The translations under genes were made by a program, and so were the position numbers. From Pedobacter cryoconitis (GTDB lineage Bacteria > Bacteroidota > Bacteroidia > Sphingobacteriales > Sphingobacteriaceae), in contig NZ_JACHCC010000007.1 of the NCBI RefSeq assembly GCF_014207135.1, forward strand, positions 310,001 to 374,000: a DNA stretch of 64,000 nt. Reading direction: 5' to 3'. Below the pieces are notes generated by a model that was not told where the DNA came from, ran no database searches, and saw nothing but the letters and a program-made list of their open reading frames with translations. Positions 16,920 through 26,469 of this stretch are shown piece by piece. The stretch's first letter is position 1. The number at the start of each line of letters is the position of its first letter.

Positions 16920-18467
16920 ATGAAATCAGCAAATAAGGTAGTTGTTAACACCGGTATACTTTATGCCAGGATGTTAATAACAATGGGGATTTCATTGTAT
17001 TCGACCAGACTGGTTTTAAACGCGCTGGGTTCAGCAGACTATGGGGTATTTAATCTGATCGCTGGTGTGATTGCCATGTTGTCTTTTCTGAATACGGCTA
17101 TGGCAACATCTACACAAAGGTTCCTTTCTTTTTACCAGGGAAGAAGTGATCTGAAAATGCAGAAAAAAGTGTTTTCCAATAGTCTGGTCCTGCACCTTGG
17201 AATAGGATTGTTAATTGTAGCCGGACTGGAGATCTCGGGCTTGTTTTTATTTGACGGATTCCTGAATATCCCTGAAAACAGAGTACATACAGCTAAGCTG
17301 ATTTATCATTTTATGTCCGTTACTGTATTTTTTACTATTGTCGCGGTGCCTTTTACAGGCTCTTTAGTTGCACATGAAAATATGCTGTGGGTAGCCATCG
17401 TCAATATTATTGAGACAGCAATGAAACTGGGAATTGCTTATTCATTATATGTTGTAGCCCAGGATAAACTGGCTGTTTACGGGCTATTGACTGCCGGAAT
17501 AAGTATCATCAGCCTTTTGCTTTATGCAGTGTATTGTTTCCGGAAATACGAAGATTGCTCCCTGACTGAGATCTATCCGGTAGATATGAAGATGATTAAA
17601 GAGCTGATGTCCTTTGCGGGCTGGAATTTATTCGGGTCATTATGTGCATTGGGAAGGGCAGAAGGACTGGCCATTCTGCTGAATGTTTTTTTAGGAACAG
17701 TGGTTAATGCTGCCTACGGGATCGCTAATCAGGTTGCTGCTCAGCTGAATTTTTTCTCCCTGACACTCTTAAGGGCGATTAATCCCCAGATTATGAAAAG
17801 TGAAGGTGCCGCAAACCGCGAAAAAATGCTGAGACTTTCTATGATTGGAAGTAAGTTCGGTTTCTTCCTGCTGGCCTTTGTGGCTGTTCCCTGTATTTTT
17901 GAGATGGATACTATACTTCGTTTATGGTTAACACATGTTCCTCAGTATACTGGTGCTTTTTGTTCTTTAATGTTATGTGCCACATTAATTAATCAGCTGA
18001 CTATCGGTTTACAGTCTGCGGTTCAGGCAACAGGAAAAGTTAAGGTTTACCAGACTGTAGTCGGCTCAGTTTTATTACTGGCACTGCCCCTGGCCTATCT
18101 TATTTTAAAGCTCGGATACCCGGTTTATACAGTATTCATCGGTTACTGTTTGATAGAGCTTATTGCCTGTACTTTAAGATTGTTTTTTTTGAAAAGTATC
18201 GCCGGATTATCAATTCAGTTATATTTCTCCAATGTAGTTTATAAGGTGCTTGCACCAATGGCCTTTCTGGTCTTAACCTGTTATTTATCGGTTTCTTATG
18301 TTCATCTGAGTTTCAGGTTCGTCTTCACAGGGTGTGCAGGAATGCTGGTCTTCGTTTCCAGTATTTATCTTTTTGGTTTGTGTGAGGATGAAAAAGTAAT
18401 CATTAAAAAAATGATACATCAGTTATCAGCCAGGCTGACCGCAAAGAAACAGTTCAATCCTATGTAG
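16920..18467 (+). CDS. Wzx-type polysaccharide flippase (MATE/MOP superfamily)
   Basis: This 515-residue protein has about twelve to fourteen hydrophobic segments, starting with an N-terminal VNTGILYARMLITMGISLYS and STRLVLNALGSADYGVFNLIAG region typical of O-antigen flippases. It should move lipid-linked repeat units across the inner membrane to the polymerase. It starts 4 bp after the wzc stop. The C-terminal 30 residues are charged and cytosolic. Confidence 0.85.
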   Translation: MKSANKVVVNTGILYARMLITMGISLYSTRLVLNALGSADYGVFNLIAGVIAMLSFLNTAMATSTQRFLSFYQGRSDLKMQKKVFSNSLVLHLGIGLLIVAGLEISGLFLFDGFLNIPENRVHTAKLIYHFMSVTVFFTIVAVPFTGSLVAHENMLWVAIVNIIETAMKLGIAYSLYVVAQDKLAVYGLLTAGISIISLLLYAVYCFRKYEDCSLTEIYPVDMKMIKELMSFAGWNLFGSLCALGRAEGLAILLNVFLGTVVNAAYGIANQVAAQLNFFSLTLLRAINPQIMKSEGAANREKMLRLSMIGSKFGFFLLAFVAVPCIFEMDTILRLWLTHVPQYTGAFCSLMLCATLINQLTIGLQSAVQATGKVKVYQTVVGSVLLLALPLAYLILKLGYPVYTVFIGYCLIELIACTLRLFFLKSIAGLSIQLYFSNVVYKVLAPMAFLVLTCYLSVSYVHLSFRFVFTGCAGMLVFVSSIYLFGLCEDEKVIIKKMIHQLSARLTAKKQFNPM

Positions 18468-18494
18468 GAAATCCTTTATCAACCCTAAAAATAT

Positions 18495-19508
18495 ATGCCG
18501 ATGTTAACTATAATTAAAAAGATCGTTCCGAAATCTGCCAAGAGGCTCTACAGGTCGAAGCAGACCCAGCTGTCAATTATCAGGGATTACATTTATGATT
18601 ATAAGAAATTCAAAAGGGAGTCCGCATCATTTCAACTGAAAAATAAAGAAATGATGCAGGCCTATATTATTAAAGAATATCATGCTGTTGAAAAGGGGTT
18701 GGCCTTAAGGGAGCCCCGTCCGGGATTTGGTATTGCAAGGATCTCTGCTTTAGCTGATATAGTTAAAGAATATGTAGGGAATTATGGAATAGACGCGGTT
18801 ACTGATACAACTGCATTTACGCTTAGGGAATATCTGAATTTCGATAAATCTTATCATCAGATCCCGGATTTTTTAATCAAAAAATTAGAAAAACTCCTGC
18901 TTATATGTGATGAATCTGTGATTGATAAGACCGGAGGAACTAAACTCATTCCTAAAGCCGAAATCACGGAAACACTGGGTTTTGATTATAAAGGCTTTTT
19001 TAAATCCAGGCATAGTGTCAGGGATTTTTCAACAGAACCTGTACCCACCGAAATTATTCTGGATGCGATTGATACGGCCAGATTTACGCCTTCTGTTTGT
19101 AACCGGCAAGCCTGGAAGGTATATGTTATAGAACATTCAAATACTGAATTAAAGAAAAAACTTCTGAATGTACAGAATGGTAATAAAGGGTTCGGGGAAC
19201 ATATTAGTTCACTGATTGTCATCACAGGTAAAATATCTTCCTTTTTCGCTTATGAAAGGAATCAGGTCTTCATTGATGGGGGAATGTTCGCTATGTCTGT
19301 TGTTATGGCACTACATGCGAAAGGACTGGGGGTTTGCTGTCTGAACACCAGTTATGCAGTTAAACAATACGAAGCCTTCAGAAACTCTATGCAGATGGAT
19401 AGTGATTGTGCGCCAATCATGTTTTTGGCTGTCGGGAATTTAAAGGACGAGTTTAAAGTGGCAATTTCTGAAAGGAAGCCATTAACAGACATCGTGGAAG
19501 TAAGATAA
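18495..19508 (+). CDS. Nitroreductase-family protein with N-terminal extension
   Basis: This 337-residue protein is longer than a plain nitroreductase (about 200). Residues 1-165 form a helical, basic extension unlike any domain I recognise. Residues 170-335 are the FMN-binding nitroreductase fold: SRHSVRDFSTEPVPTEII, then ARFTPSVCNRQAWKVYVIE, a GGMFAMSVVMALHAKGLG helix and a PIMFLAVGNLKDEF strand. No Fe-S motif is visible. It lies inside the exopolysaccharide operon directly before a polysaccharide pyruvyl transferase; the link is inferred from position, and the electron donor and substrate are unknown. Confidence 0.8.
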   Translation: MPMLTIIKKIVPKSAKRLYRSKQTQLSIIRDYIYDYKKFKRESASFQLKNKEMMQAYIIKEYHAVEKGLALREPRPGFGIARISALADIVKEYVGNYGIDAVTDTTAFTLREYLNFDKSYHQIPDFLIKKLEKLLLICDESVIDKTGGTKLIPKAEITETLGFDYKGFFKSRHSVRDFSTEPVPTEIILDAIDTARFTPSVCNRQAWKVYVIEHSNTELKKKLLNVQNGNKGFGEHISSLIVITGKISSFFAYERNQVFIDGGMFAMSVVMALHAKGLGVCCLNTSYAVKQYEAFRNSMQMDSDCAPIMFLAVGNLKDEFKVAISERKPLTDIVEVR

Positions 19509-19534
19509 CAGGATCTAATTTTTAATTTTTTTAA

Positions 19535-20779
19535 TTGATAAATATTTTGAAACAGCTATTTAAAGGTTTGTATGTTGAGTTTTTCTGGTTTTTAGCTTTG
19601 TTATGCTCTTTTTTTATAAAAGCTAAAAAAAACACCAACAGGATTTTAGTCCTGCCTGCTGCTAATCTGAATGGCGGTTTCGGGGAAGATATCATGATCA
19701 CCAGTTTTATAAAAAATTTCGCCAATGGTTCGCCGGTTTGTATCCTGAACGGGTATAAAATTATTCGCGAGGATTACAGGACTATTAACAGAGATATAGA
19801 GTTCAGAGATGGTTTTAATGATAAGGTTAATTTTCTCAGCCTTTTGTTTTTGATGAGGAAATGCGCATTGGTCTATATTATTGGTGCAGATATCATGGAT
19901 GGGACTTACAGGATCCATAACTCTGTCAACAGGTTAAGAATGATAGAACTTGCGCACCGGATGAACGTGGAAACCCAGATTTCGGGCTTTAGTGTAAGTA
20001 AAAATATCCTTCCGGCTGTTAAGGCCAAGTTTGGTAAGATTTCTAAAAATGTCAGATTAAAAATCAGAGACGTTGAATCTTATATGAGGATGAAGGAATT
20101 CATTCCTGCTGACAGGTTGATTCTGACCAATGACATCGCCTTTATTTGTCCTGATCTTCCTGAAAGTTATTATTCGGCGACTTATGATCATTATAAAATA
20201 TGGATTGACAAGGTTAAATCCAGTGGTAAAATGGTTGTAGGGGTTTGTCCAAATGCAATTCAGGCCAAGAAAATCGGGCTGGATAATTACATGAATGGTT
20301 TGAAGCAATTGTTGGAGGGATTTCTGGATAATGGTAATTATGCCTTTGTTTTCCTTTATCATGATGTCAGGCCAATTTGCGGGCCTGCGAGTGATAGTAC
20401 AATCAGTAACAGCTTAAATAATTATTTCAAATCACGGTCTGTGGATTGTTTTTATACGGAAAAGATTAAAAACGGGGTTGAGCTAAAAGGATATGTAGCT
20501 CAGGTAGATTTTACGATAACTGGCAGAATGCATTTAGGTATTTCCGGGCTTACCTTTTCCAAACCTATGTTTGGCATCTCCTATGCAAATAAATTTGAGG
20601 GAATGGTGAAACTATTTGATGTTGATCCGGATAACTGTCTGATTGATTATGATAAACTGAAAGATTCCAAAGAAAAGATCCTGCTTTTTACAAAAAACTT
20701 TAAGGCTATTGAGCATAATGTAAAAAAGAACATTGGTAAAGTTAAACTAGAAACCAGTAATAATTATACCCATGGATAA
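19535..20779 (+). CDS. Polysaccharide pyruvyl transferase family protein
   Basis: This 414-residue protein of the PS_pyruv_trans family adds pyruvate ketals to sugars from phosphoenolpyruvate. Landmarks are LNGGFGEDIMITSFIKNF at about 45-62, ALVYIIGADIMDG, and FTITGRMHLGISGLTFSKPM near residue 330, where the conserved RMH appears. The only start that keeps the N-terminal hydrophobic segment is TTG at 19535; the first downstream ATG would remove the glycine-rich loop. It overlaps the next gene by 8 bp. It would add negative charge to the exopolymer. Confidence 0.8.
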   Translation: MINILKQLFKGLYVEFFWFLALLCSFFIKAKKNTNRILVLPAANLNGGFGEDIMITSFIKNFANGSPVCILNGYKIIREDYRTINRDIEFRDGFNDKVNFLSLLFLMRKCALVYIIGADIMDGTYRIHNSVNRLRMIELAHRMNVETQISGFSVSKNILPAVKAKFGKISKNVRLKIRDVESYMRMKEFIPADRLILTNDIAFICPDLPESYYSATYDHYKIWIDKVKSSGKMVVGVCPNAIQAKKIGLDNYMNGLKQLLEGFLDNGNYAFVFLYHDVRPICGPASDSTISNSLNNYFKSRSVDCFYTEKIKNGVELKGYVAQVDFTITGRMHLGISGLTFSKPMFGISYANKFEGMVKLFDVDPDNCLIDYDKLKDSKEKILLFTKNFKAIEHNVKKNIGKVKLETSNNYTHG

Positions 20780-22109
20780 AGGGATACTTTTATTTATAAT
20801 AATTTTCGTTTATCTGTTTAGAGCAATATTCCTGAAGACTAAAAAAAGGGATACTAAATTTTTATGGGTTAGTTTTTATATCTTTTGTATTCCTTTTGAA
20901 TTTGGAAAAGCACTGAATACACCGAAAATCAGTGACGTTGCAGGGACTATTCAACCGATTTATATCATTTCGTTATGTATTGGTTTAATTGTCGCTGTAT
21001 TACCCTTTGCACGTTGGAAGTATATTGATTACTCTTTTAAAATTAATAACTGGATCAACTGTTTTTGTTTATTGCTGATCGCTTCTGTTTTTAATCCTTA
21101 CAATGTTTTTCCTACAGGAACCTGGATCCTGGCAGTTTTTTTTCTGTCCAATATCCTTCTGTTTAAATTACTGGATAGCTTTCTGACCAGATCAGCAATT
21201 ATTAATGGTCTTTTTGATGGATTAATGTTACTTGCTGGTGCGCAGTTCTTCCTGGCTATTTGTTTTCCCGTTTTAGGTTTATCTATTGTAACCAGGTTGT
21301 TTCATGAATCGGCAGAAATCTGGGCAACCAGGCTCGATACCAGGAGTGGGGCTGTGGGTTTCTTTAACCATCCGGGGAGGCTGGCTTTATTTATGGTTAT
21401 TTCGGCATCTTTTTATCTTTCAACCTATCTTTATAATTTCAGGAAAAAGACCAGTCTTATTTGTCTGATACTTTGTATTCTGATCATTTTTCTGACCTAT
21501 TCCAGAACCTCTTATCTGGCTTTAATTATCACGCTTTCTGCTTGTTATTATATCAACAAAAACGCACATAAGAATATCTTTTCGCTGGCTAACATCCTGA
21601 AATTCGTTGTGCCGACAGTGCTGGTACTGGGTTATCTGATCGTCTATTCTCCGCTGAGTGCACTTTTCCTGCAGAGTGATTCTTCTGATCAGTATGATAA
21701 CAGGATGGTACACTGGTTAATGGCATTCAATATATTTAATACTTCACCCTATATCGGTGTAGGGTTAAATGCGCACCTTGCCTATATCTCACAACACCTG
21801 GGAATTGTAAGCCAGGTTACGATGGATGATTTCTTCTCCATTAATCCAATACATAATATCCATCTGATTGTGCTGAGTGAATTGGGCATCGTTGGCGTTA
21901 TTTTATGGTTTTCTTTTTTATTCGGTAACCTATTTAAAGCCAAGAAACAGATTAAACAAGGTGGGAATGAAATCCTTTCCCTGACTTTAACCGGGCTGTT
22001 TGTGGCTTATATTATCTATGGGTTAACAGGTTGGGCCCCTTTCTCGACGGCAATCTTACCCCTATTTCTTTTTATAACTTTTTTTTCAATTAAATACAGA
22101 AACCAATGA
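20772..22109 (+). CDS. Wzy-like O-antigen/exopolysaccharide polymerase
   Basis: This 445-residue polytopic inner-membrane protein has ten or more hydrophobic segments. A large periplasmic loop lies around residues 290-370, with RMVHWLMAFNIFNTSPYIGV and NPIHNIHLIVLSELGIVGVI. The latter matches the HN..L..ELGI..G pattern of the O-antigen ligase/polymerase family (PF04932). An earlier SGAVGFFNHPGRLALFMV segment fits the same family. It probably polymerises repeat units delivered by the flippase. Distinguishing Wzy from WaaL needs context, and the location in a Wza/Wzc/Wzx operon favours Wzy. Confidence 0.8.
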   Translation: MDKGILLFIIIFVYLFRAIFLKTKKRDTKFLWVSFYIFCIPFEFGKALNTPKISDVAGTIQPIYIISLCIGLIVAVLPFARWKYIDYSFKINNWINCFCLLLIASVFNPYNVFPTGTWILAVFFLSNILLFKLLDSFLTRSAIINGLFDGLMLLAGAQFFLAICFPVLGLSIVTRLFHESAEIWATRLDTRSGAVGFFNHPGRLALFMVISASFYLSTYLYNFRKKTSLICLILCILIIFLTYSRTSYLALIITLSACYYINKNAHKNIFSLANILKFVVPTVLVLGYLIVYSPLSALFLQSDSSDQYDNRMVHWLMAFNIFNTSPYIGVGLNAHLAYISQHLGIVSQVTMDDFFSINPIHNIHLIVLSELGIVGVILWFSFLFGNLFKAKKQIKQGGNEILSLTLTGLFVAYIIYGLTGWAPFSTAILPLFLFITFFSIKYRNQ

Positions 22110-23395
22110 GGAAGATACTGATTGTTACACCCTATATGCCATTTCCTCTGAATTCGGGTGGAAGAATTGCCCAGTTCGAATTCAATGATGAACTGCGTCA
22201 TCATTTTAAGATGACGATAGCCTTTACCATGAAACCTCATGAGCAGGAGCATTATGAAGAATTAAAAACATTATGGAGTAATGTAAATTTTAAGCCCTAT
22301 CTGATCAGGGAGAAATCTCTCAGTGATAAATTCCACACCATATTATTCCGGTTTTCTGAGTTTTTTAATCGTCTGGTAGGAAAGGGGGTGTTCTCTGTCT
22401 TTTGTAAAACAAACCTGGATCAGTTATTAAAATTGAATACTACACTCTTCAGATCGAAGAGTTTTGGCTTTCCGAAAGGGTTTATCGATCATTTCAGGGA
22501 TGTGCTGCTGGAGGATAATTTTGAATACGTTCAGGTAGAATTTCATCAGCTGATTTCTTTTGCAAAATATATTCCGCGTAGTTCTCACAGGATTTTTGTT
22601 CATCACGAAATCAGGTTTGTACGCGAAAAAAGAGAGCTGGAGCTTTTTAGCTTTAGTTCGGGTTTTCTAAAAAGAATCTACAGGAAGAACAAAGCATTTG
22701 AACTGTCAGCACTCAGAAAATATGATACAGTCTGTACCTTATCAGAGACAGACAGGCTTATTCTGGAAAAAGATATCAAAAAAACGCATTTAGTATCTTC
22801 TCCGGTACCGATGAAGGCCGGGAAAAAAGACGGGAGTTTCTCTTTTGAGAATAAACTGGTCTTTTTGGGTGGGGAAGATCATTTCCCAAATAAAGAAGGA
22901 CTGGACTGGTTTCTGATGAATTGCTGGAAACCTTTGAAGGCTGGTTATCCACAATTAAGGGTAGAAATAGTTGGCAAATGGAACCAACAGACAGTCAATA
23001 ACTATCAGGAACAGCTGGATGGTGTCAGCTTTCTGGGATATGTGGATAACCTTAATGAAGTGTTGGAGAACAGCATCTTTATTGTTCCTATCCGTATAGG
23101 AAGTGGGATCAGGATGAAAATCATTGAGGCAGTCAATCTGGGAGTACCGTTTGTATCGACTGAAGTCGGTGCTGAAGGATTGTGTTTTGAAAGCGGACGC
23201 GATTGTCTGATTGGAAACAGTCCACAGGAATTTTGTTGGGCCATCACTAAGATTATAGAAGATGAAAACTTAGGACTCCGGCTGCTGACCAATGCCCAAC
23301 GGACCCTGAAGGAAGAGAACTCCTATGAGAAACTAATGCAACAAAGACTTTCTATTTACAAAAAACGCACGGTAGATGAAAATAATTACAGATAA
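22106..23395 (+). CDS. GT-B glycosyltransferase, family 4-like
   Basis: This 429-residue cytosolic or membrane-associated glycosyltransferase begins ILIVTPYMPFPLNSGGRI, the GT4 donor-domain opening with a glycine-rich loop. The C-terminal domain has LVFLGGEDHFPNKEGLDWFL, then VSFLGYVDNLNEVLE, and the E-x7-E-like region RIGSGIRMKIIEAVNLGVPF. This last block matches GT4 members that bind nucleotide-sugar phosphates. It overlaps the polymerase gene by 4 bp. Donor and acceptor cannot be read from sequence. Confidence 0.8.
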   Translation: MRKILIVTPYMPFPLNSGGRIAQFEFNDELRHHFKMTIAFTMKPHEQEHYEELKTLWSNVNFKPYLIREKSLSDKFHTILFRFSEFFNRLVGKGVFSVFCKTNLDQLLKLNTTLFRSKSFGFPKGFIDHFRDVLLEDNFEYVQVEFHQLISFAKYIPRSSHRIFVHHEIRFVREKRELELFSFSSGFLKRIYRKNKAFELSALRKYDTVCTLSETDRLILEKDIKKTHLVSSPVPMKAGKKDGSFSFENKLVFLGGEDHFPNKEGLDWFLMNCWKPLKAGYPQLRVEIVGKWNQQTVNNYQEQLDGVSFLGYVDNLNEVLENSIFIVPIRIGSGIRMKIIEAVNLGVPFVSTEVGAEGLCFESGRDCLIGNSPQEFCWAITKIIEDENLGLRLLTNAQRTLKEENSYEKLMQQRLSIYKKRTVDENNYR

Positions 23396-24218
23396 CCTCG
23401 TGTCCTTTAAACCGAAGCTGGTTGTTCTGGTAGTCCTTTACAAAAAAACTATAACGGAATCTTCTACCATTTGTTCGCTGTTATTGCAAAATATGAAGTT
23501 GTTTGAACTGGAGCTGGTCGTTTGGGACAATAGTCCTGACAGATGTCCGGAGCGTCAGTTAAATGATTTGTCAACACAGTTTGATAGCTTTCAATATATC
23601 CATACGCCTGAGAATGTATGGCTGTCGAAATTGTATAACCAGGTGCTGCGTAACAGGTCATATGATTATGCTATGCTGTTAGATCAGGATAGTCATATCC
23701 CCGTATTGTATTTTGACAGATTAAATGCTGCACTGTTCAACTACGCAGATGTTTCTCTTTTCCTGCCGCTTATTCTTAACAATGGTAAACTAGTGAGCCC
23801 TGGTTCCTTTGTGTATTTTAAAGGGAAACACTGGAAAAAAATAAGGACTGGAGTGATGAGTTCAAGGAATGTGCTGGCCATCACCAGTGGAATGGTCATT
23901 TCATCGAAGATGTTCTGGCATCATCAGATGAAATTCGATGAGCGGTTAAGTCTGTATGGAATTGATACAAGTTTTATGCTCGGGTTCGCAAAATTGGAGA
24001 AAGAATTATGTGTATTGGATATCGGGTTTGATCATGATACAGTGCTGTGGTCGAATCCTTCGGCAGATATTATGTTAAGCCGGTTCAGGAATTTAAAAAG
24101 CACCTGGCCTAAAATACTTTCGGACAGACCTGTCGCCATGGTCCTTGCCCATTTTTACAGTAAGGCGGTCTCTATGAAATTAGCACTGAAATATCAGGAC
24201 ATCAGATTTTTAAAATAA
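23376..24218 (+). CDS. GT2-family glycosyltransferase, rhamnosyltransferase-like
   Basis: This 280-residue GT-A protein opens VVLVVLYKKTITESSTICS. ELVVWDNSPD follows near residue 50 and DYAMLLDQDSHIP near residue 105; DQDS is the metal-binding DxD-type element. The pattern is close to the rhamnosyltransferase branch of GT2. It overlaps the previous gene by 20 bp, a sign of co-translation. The dTDP-rhamnose genes at 34749-37526 would supply a fitting donor, though the locus lacks rfbC. Confidence 0.75.
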   Translation: MKIITDNLVSFKPKLVVLVVLYKKTITESSTICSLLLQNMKLFELELVVWDNSPDRCPERQLNDLSTQFDSFQYIHTPENVWLSKLYNQVLRNRSYDYAMLLDQDSHIPVLYFDRLNAALFNYADVSLFLPLILNNGKLVSPGSFVYFKGKHWKKIRTGVMSSRNVLAITSGMVISSKMFWHHQMKFDERLSLYGIDTSFMLGFAKLEKELCVLDIGFDHDTVLWSNPSADIMLSRFRNLKSTWPKILSDRPVAMVLAHFYSKAVSMKLALKYQDIRFLK

Positions 24219-24244
24219 TAGCTTGCCCATCAAATGAACAATAT

Positions 24245-25357
24245 ATGCCAATGAAGATTATTTGTGTACACCAAAGTGCTGATATGTATGGGTCTGACCG
24301 GAGTTTTTTACAGGTTATCAAATACTTTAATCAGTCAGGTGACTTCGAAAAAATAACTGTTATTCTTCCCCGGTCTGGCCCGTTAGTAGCTGAACTGGAA
24401 AAGTTAGGTGTTGATATTATTTATATGAATCTTTCTCTGCTGAGTAAAACATATTTAATGAAACTTCAGTGGGGTAAGATTATTTTTCCTTTATTTTCGT
24501 TTAACTCTAAAAGAAAGCTGTACAATCAATATGATGTGGTTTATGTAAACACTTCGGTGATTTTAGATTTTTACCTTTTGGCGCCTTTTCTGAAGCAAAT
24601 GAAAGTAATTCATATCAGAGAAATCCCCAATAAATTTTTGAGTAAAGTACTTTCTTTCTTGCTGAAATGTGCCGGGTCAAAAATTATATTTAATTCTAAT
24701 TCTACACTGAATAGTTTTAAAAAACTGGACCGGAGTTTTGTTGTACACAACGCTTTTGAGGGATTTAGTAAGGAGTTTACTACAGCAATTGAAGAAAGAC
24801 CGGACGGGTTGTTACATGTGCTGCTTATTGGCCGGATCAATGGCTGGAAAGGTCAGGATTTTGCGATTGAAGCATTGACAAAAATCCGTTCGTCACGTGT
24901 GTTGCTAAGGATAGTAGGTAGTACTTCTCTGGGAAATGAAGGACTGGTTGATGAGCTGAAGAAAAAGGTAGAAAAACTGGGGCTTACAGCTCAGGTTGAG
25001 TTCCTGGATTTTGTGTCGGATACCGCCGGAATTTATGCCTGGTCTGATGTGGTTATTGTTCCAAGTACAAAACCAGAACCTTTTGGAAGGATTGCGATAG
25101 AGGCAATGAGTTTATACAGGCCTGTTATAGCCGCAAACCACGGAGGGTTACCTGAAATAGTGGAGAATGCTGTCAGTGGGTTTTTATTTGAACCCAATAA
25201 TATGGATTCATTTGTAGCTGCACTGACTAATTATATTGATGACCGGAAACTATTACAGCAACATGGTCTGAATGCTAAAAGGGTATTTGATGAAAAGTTC
25301 TCGTTAAATGGTTTTTATCAGAAAATAGATTCCGTTTTTAAAAGTGAAATGGTTTAG
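24245..25357 (+). CDS. GT4 glycosyltransferase
   Basis: This 370-residue GT-B enzyme has ICVHQSADMYGSDRSFLQVI at its start (the YGSDR loop recurs in family 4). The C-terminal domain has VLLIGRINGWKGQDFAIEAL near residue 195, then VEFLDFVSDTAGIYAWSDVV. The signature PEPFGRIAIEAMSLYRPVIA, followed by GGLPEIV, contains the E-x7-E donor-binding pair. It lies in the exopolysaccharide operon and overlaps the upstream open frame of the next gene; the next gene's preferred start is 19 bp past its stop. Confidence 0.85.
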   Translation: MPMKIICVHQSADMYGSDRSFLQVIKYFNQSGDFEKITVILPRSGPLVAELEKLGVDIIYMNLSLLSKTYLMKLQWGKIIFPLFSFNSKRKLYNQYDVVYVNTSVILDFYLLAPFLKQMKVIHIREIPNKFLSKVLSFLLKCAGSKIIFNSNSTLNSFKKLDRSFVVHNAFEGFSKEFTTAIEERPDGLLHVLLIGRINGWKGQDFAIEALTKIRSSRVLLRIVGSTSLGNEGLVDELKKKVEKLGLTAQVEFLDFVSDTAGIYAWSDVVIVPSTKPEPFGRIAIEAMSLYRPVIAANHGGLPEIVENAVSGFLFEPNNMDSFVAALTNYIDDRKLLQQHGLNAKRVFDEKFSLNGFYQKIDSVFKSEMV

Positions 25358-25376
25358 AATCTTAAAATTTCAGCAT

Positions 25377-26456
25377 ATGAGAAGTAAATTGATTATTGGA
25401 CTTTTATTTTTAATCGGATCGGCCTGTCTGCCCGGATCTGATAGTTATGCCCAGGTTCAGTCTAAACGAATGCTGGTCGGTGCTTATTATTTTGATGGGT
25501 GGACAGGGAAAACATTCCATATTACCAAATCTCTGGAACAAAACTATAGTGTCAGAGAACCAGTCTGGGGCTGGATTACGAGTACACCTGAAATTATCCA
25601 GAAGCAGGTTGATCTGGCAGTTGAGGCAAAAATTGATTTCTTTAGTTTTTGCTGGTACTATTCTGATTTGTATAAAAAGAATTTGCCTGAGCCAAGGAAT
25701 CATGCGCTTAACGTGTTTCTGGATTCAACTGCTAAAAAAGGATTGAAATTTAATTTGCTGGTTGCCAATCATACCGGGTATTCAATTGGCCCGGCTGATT
25801 GGGAGAGGTTGACAAAAGTGTGGATTGATCTCTTTAAGAAAGATGCCTATCTGAAATTCAAAGGCAAACCACTAATCACTTTTTTGAGTCTAAATATGCT
25901 CCTCCAGTCGTTTGGGACGATAGAAAATGTGAAGGGTGCTTTAGCTCAGTTCAGAGCTGAGGCAGTAGCTAGTGGTCTGAAAGGGGTGAACATCGCTATT
26001 TGTATCCCACCTCTTGAATCGGAGGCAGCAAAGGCTGATGCGTGTGGCTTTGATTTTTTGACGGGATATAACTATCATGATCAGACATTGATATCCGGAC
26101 AATCGGTTAGTCCGATAAAGGCGATAAGCCCAAAAGAGGAATCTGTGTGGAATGCTTTTTTAAAATTCGGGAAACCCTATTTGCCGGTGACGACTTTAAA
26201 CTGGGACCCGAGACCATGGGATGAAATGAATAAGGCAAAAAGGACTTCTCCACATTTCGAAGGTTACTCCCGGGCTTCGGTGTATAAATCTATCAAAGAA
26301 TTAAAAGCCTGGACATTGAAAAATAATCCTTCTGGCTCTACAGCTAATATTGCAATGATTTATGCCTGGAATGAATATGGGGAAGGGGCCTGGTTAACGC
26401 CAACTGAACAAAATAAGAATGGGCTTTTAGAGGCTGTTAAAGAAGCATTGCAATAA
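25377..26456 (+). CDS. Secreted GH99-like glycoside hydrolase
   Basis: From ATG 25377 the protein has 359 residues with a clear signal peptide (MRSKLIIGLLFLIG to SYAQ). The frame also opens at GTG 25344, inside the previous gene, but that start would put 11 extra residues before the signal peptide. The mature domain begins MLVGAYYFDGWTG and has EAKIDFFSFCWYYSD, then IAMIYAWNEYGEGAWLTPT near the C-terminus. The YAWNEYGEGAWL block matches the catalytic end of GH99/WbsX-type domains (endo-alpha-mannosidase-like). An exported hydrolase inside the synthesis operon may trim, release or clear the polymer. Confidence 0.65.
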   Translation: MRSKLIIGLLFLIGSACLPGSDSYAQVQSKRMLVGAYYFDGWTGKTFHITKSLEQNYSVREPVWGWITSTPEIIQKQVDLAVEAKIDFFSFCWYYSDLYKKNLPEPRNHALNVFLDSTAKKGLKFNLLVANHTGYSIGPADWERLTKVWIDLFKKDAYLKFKGKPLITFLSLNMLLQSFGTIENVKGALAQFRAEAVASGLKGVNIAICIPPLESEAAKADACGFDFLTGYNYHDQTLISGQSVSPIKAISPKEESVWNAFLKFGKPYLPVTTLNWDPRPWDEMNKAKRTSPHFEGYSRASVYKSIKELKAWTLKNNPSGSTANIAMIYAWNEYGEGAWLTPTEQNKNGLLEAVKEALQ

Positions 26457-26469
26457 ATAAGCAGAACAA

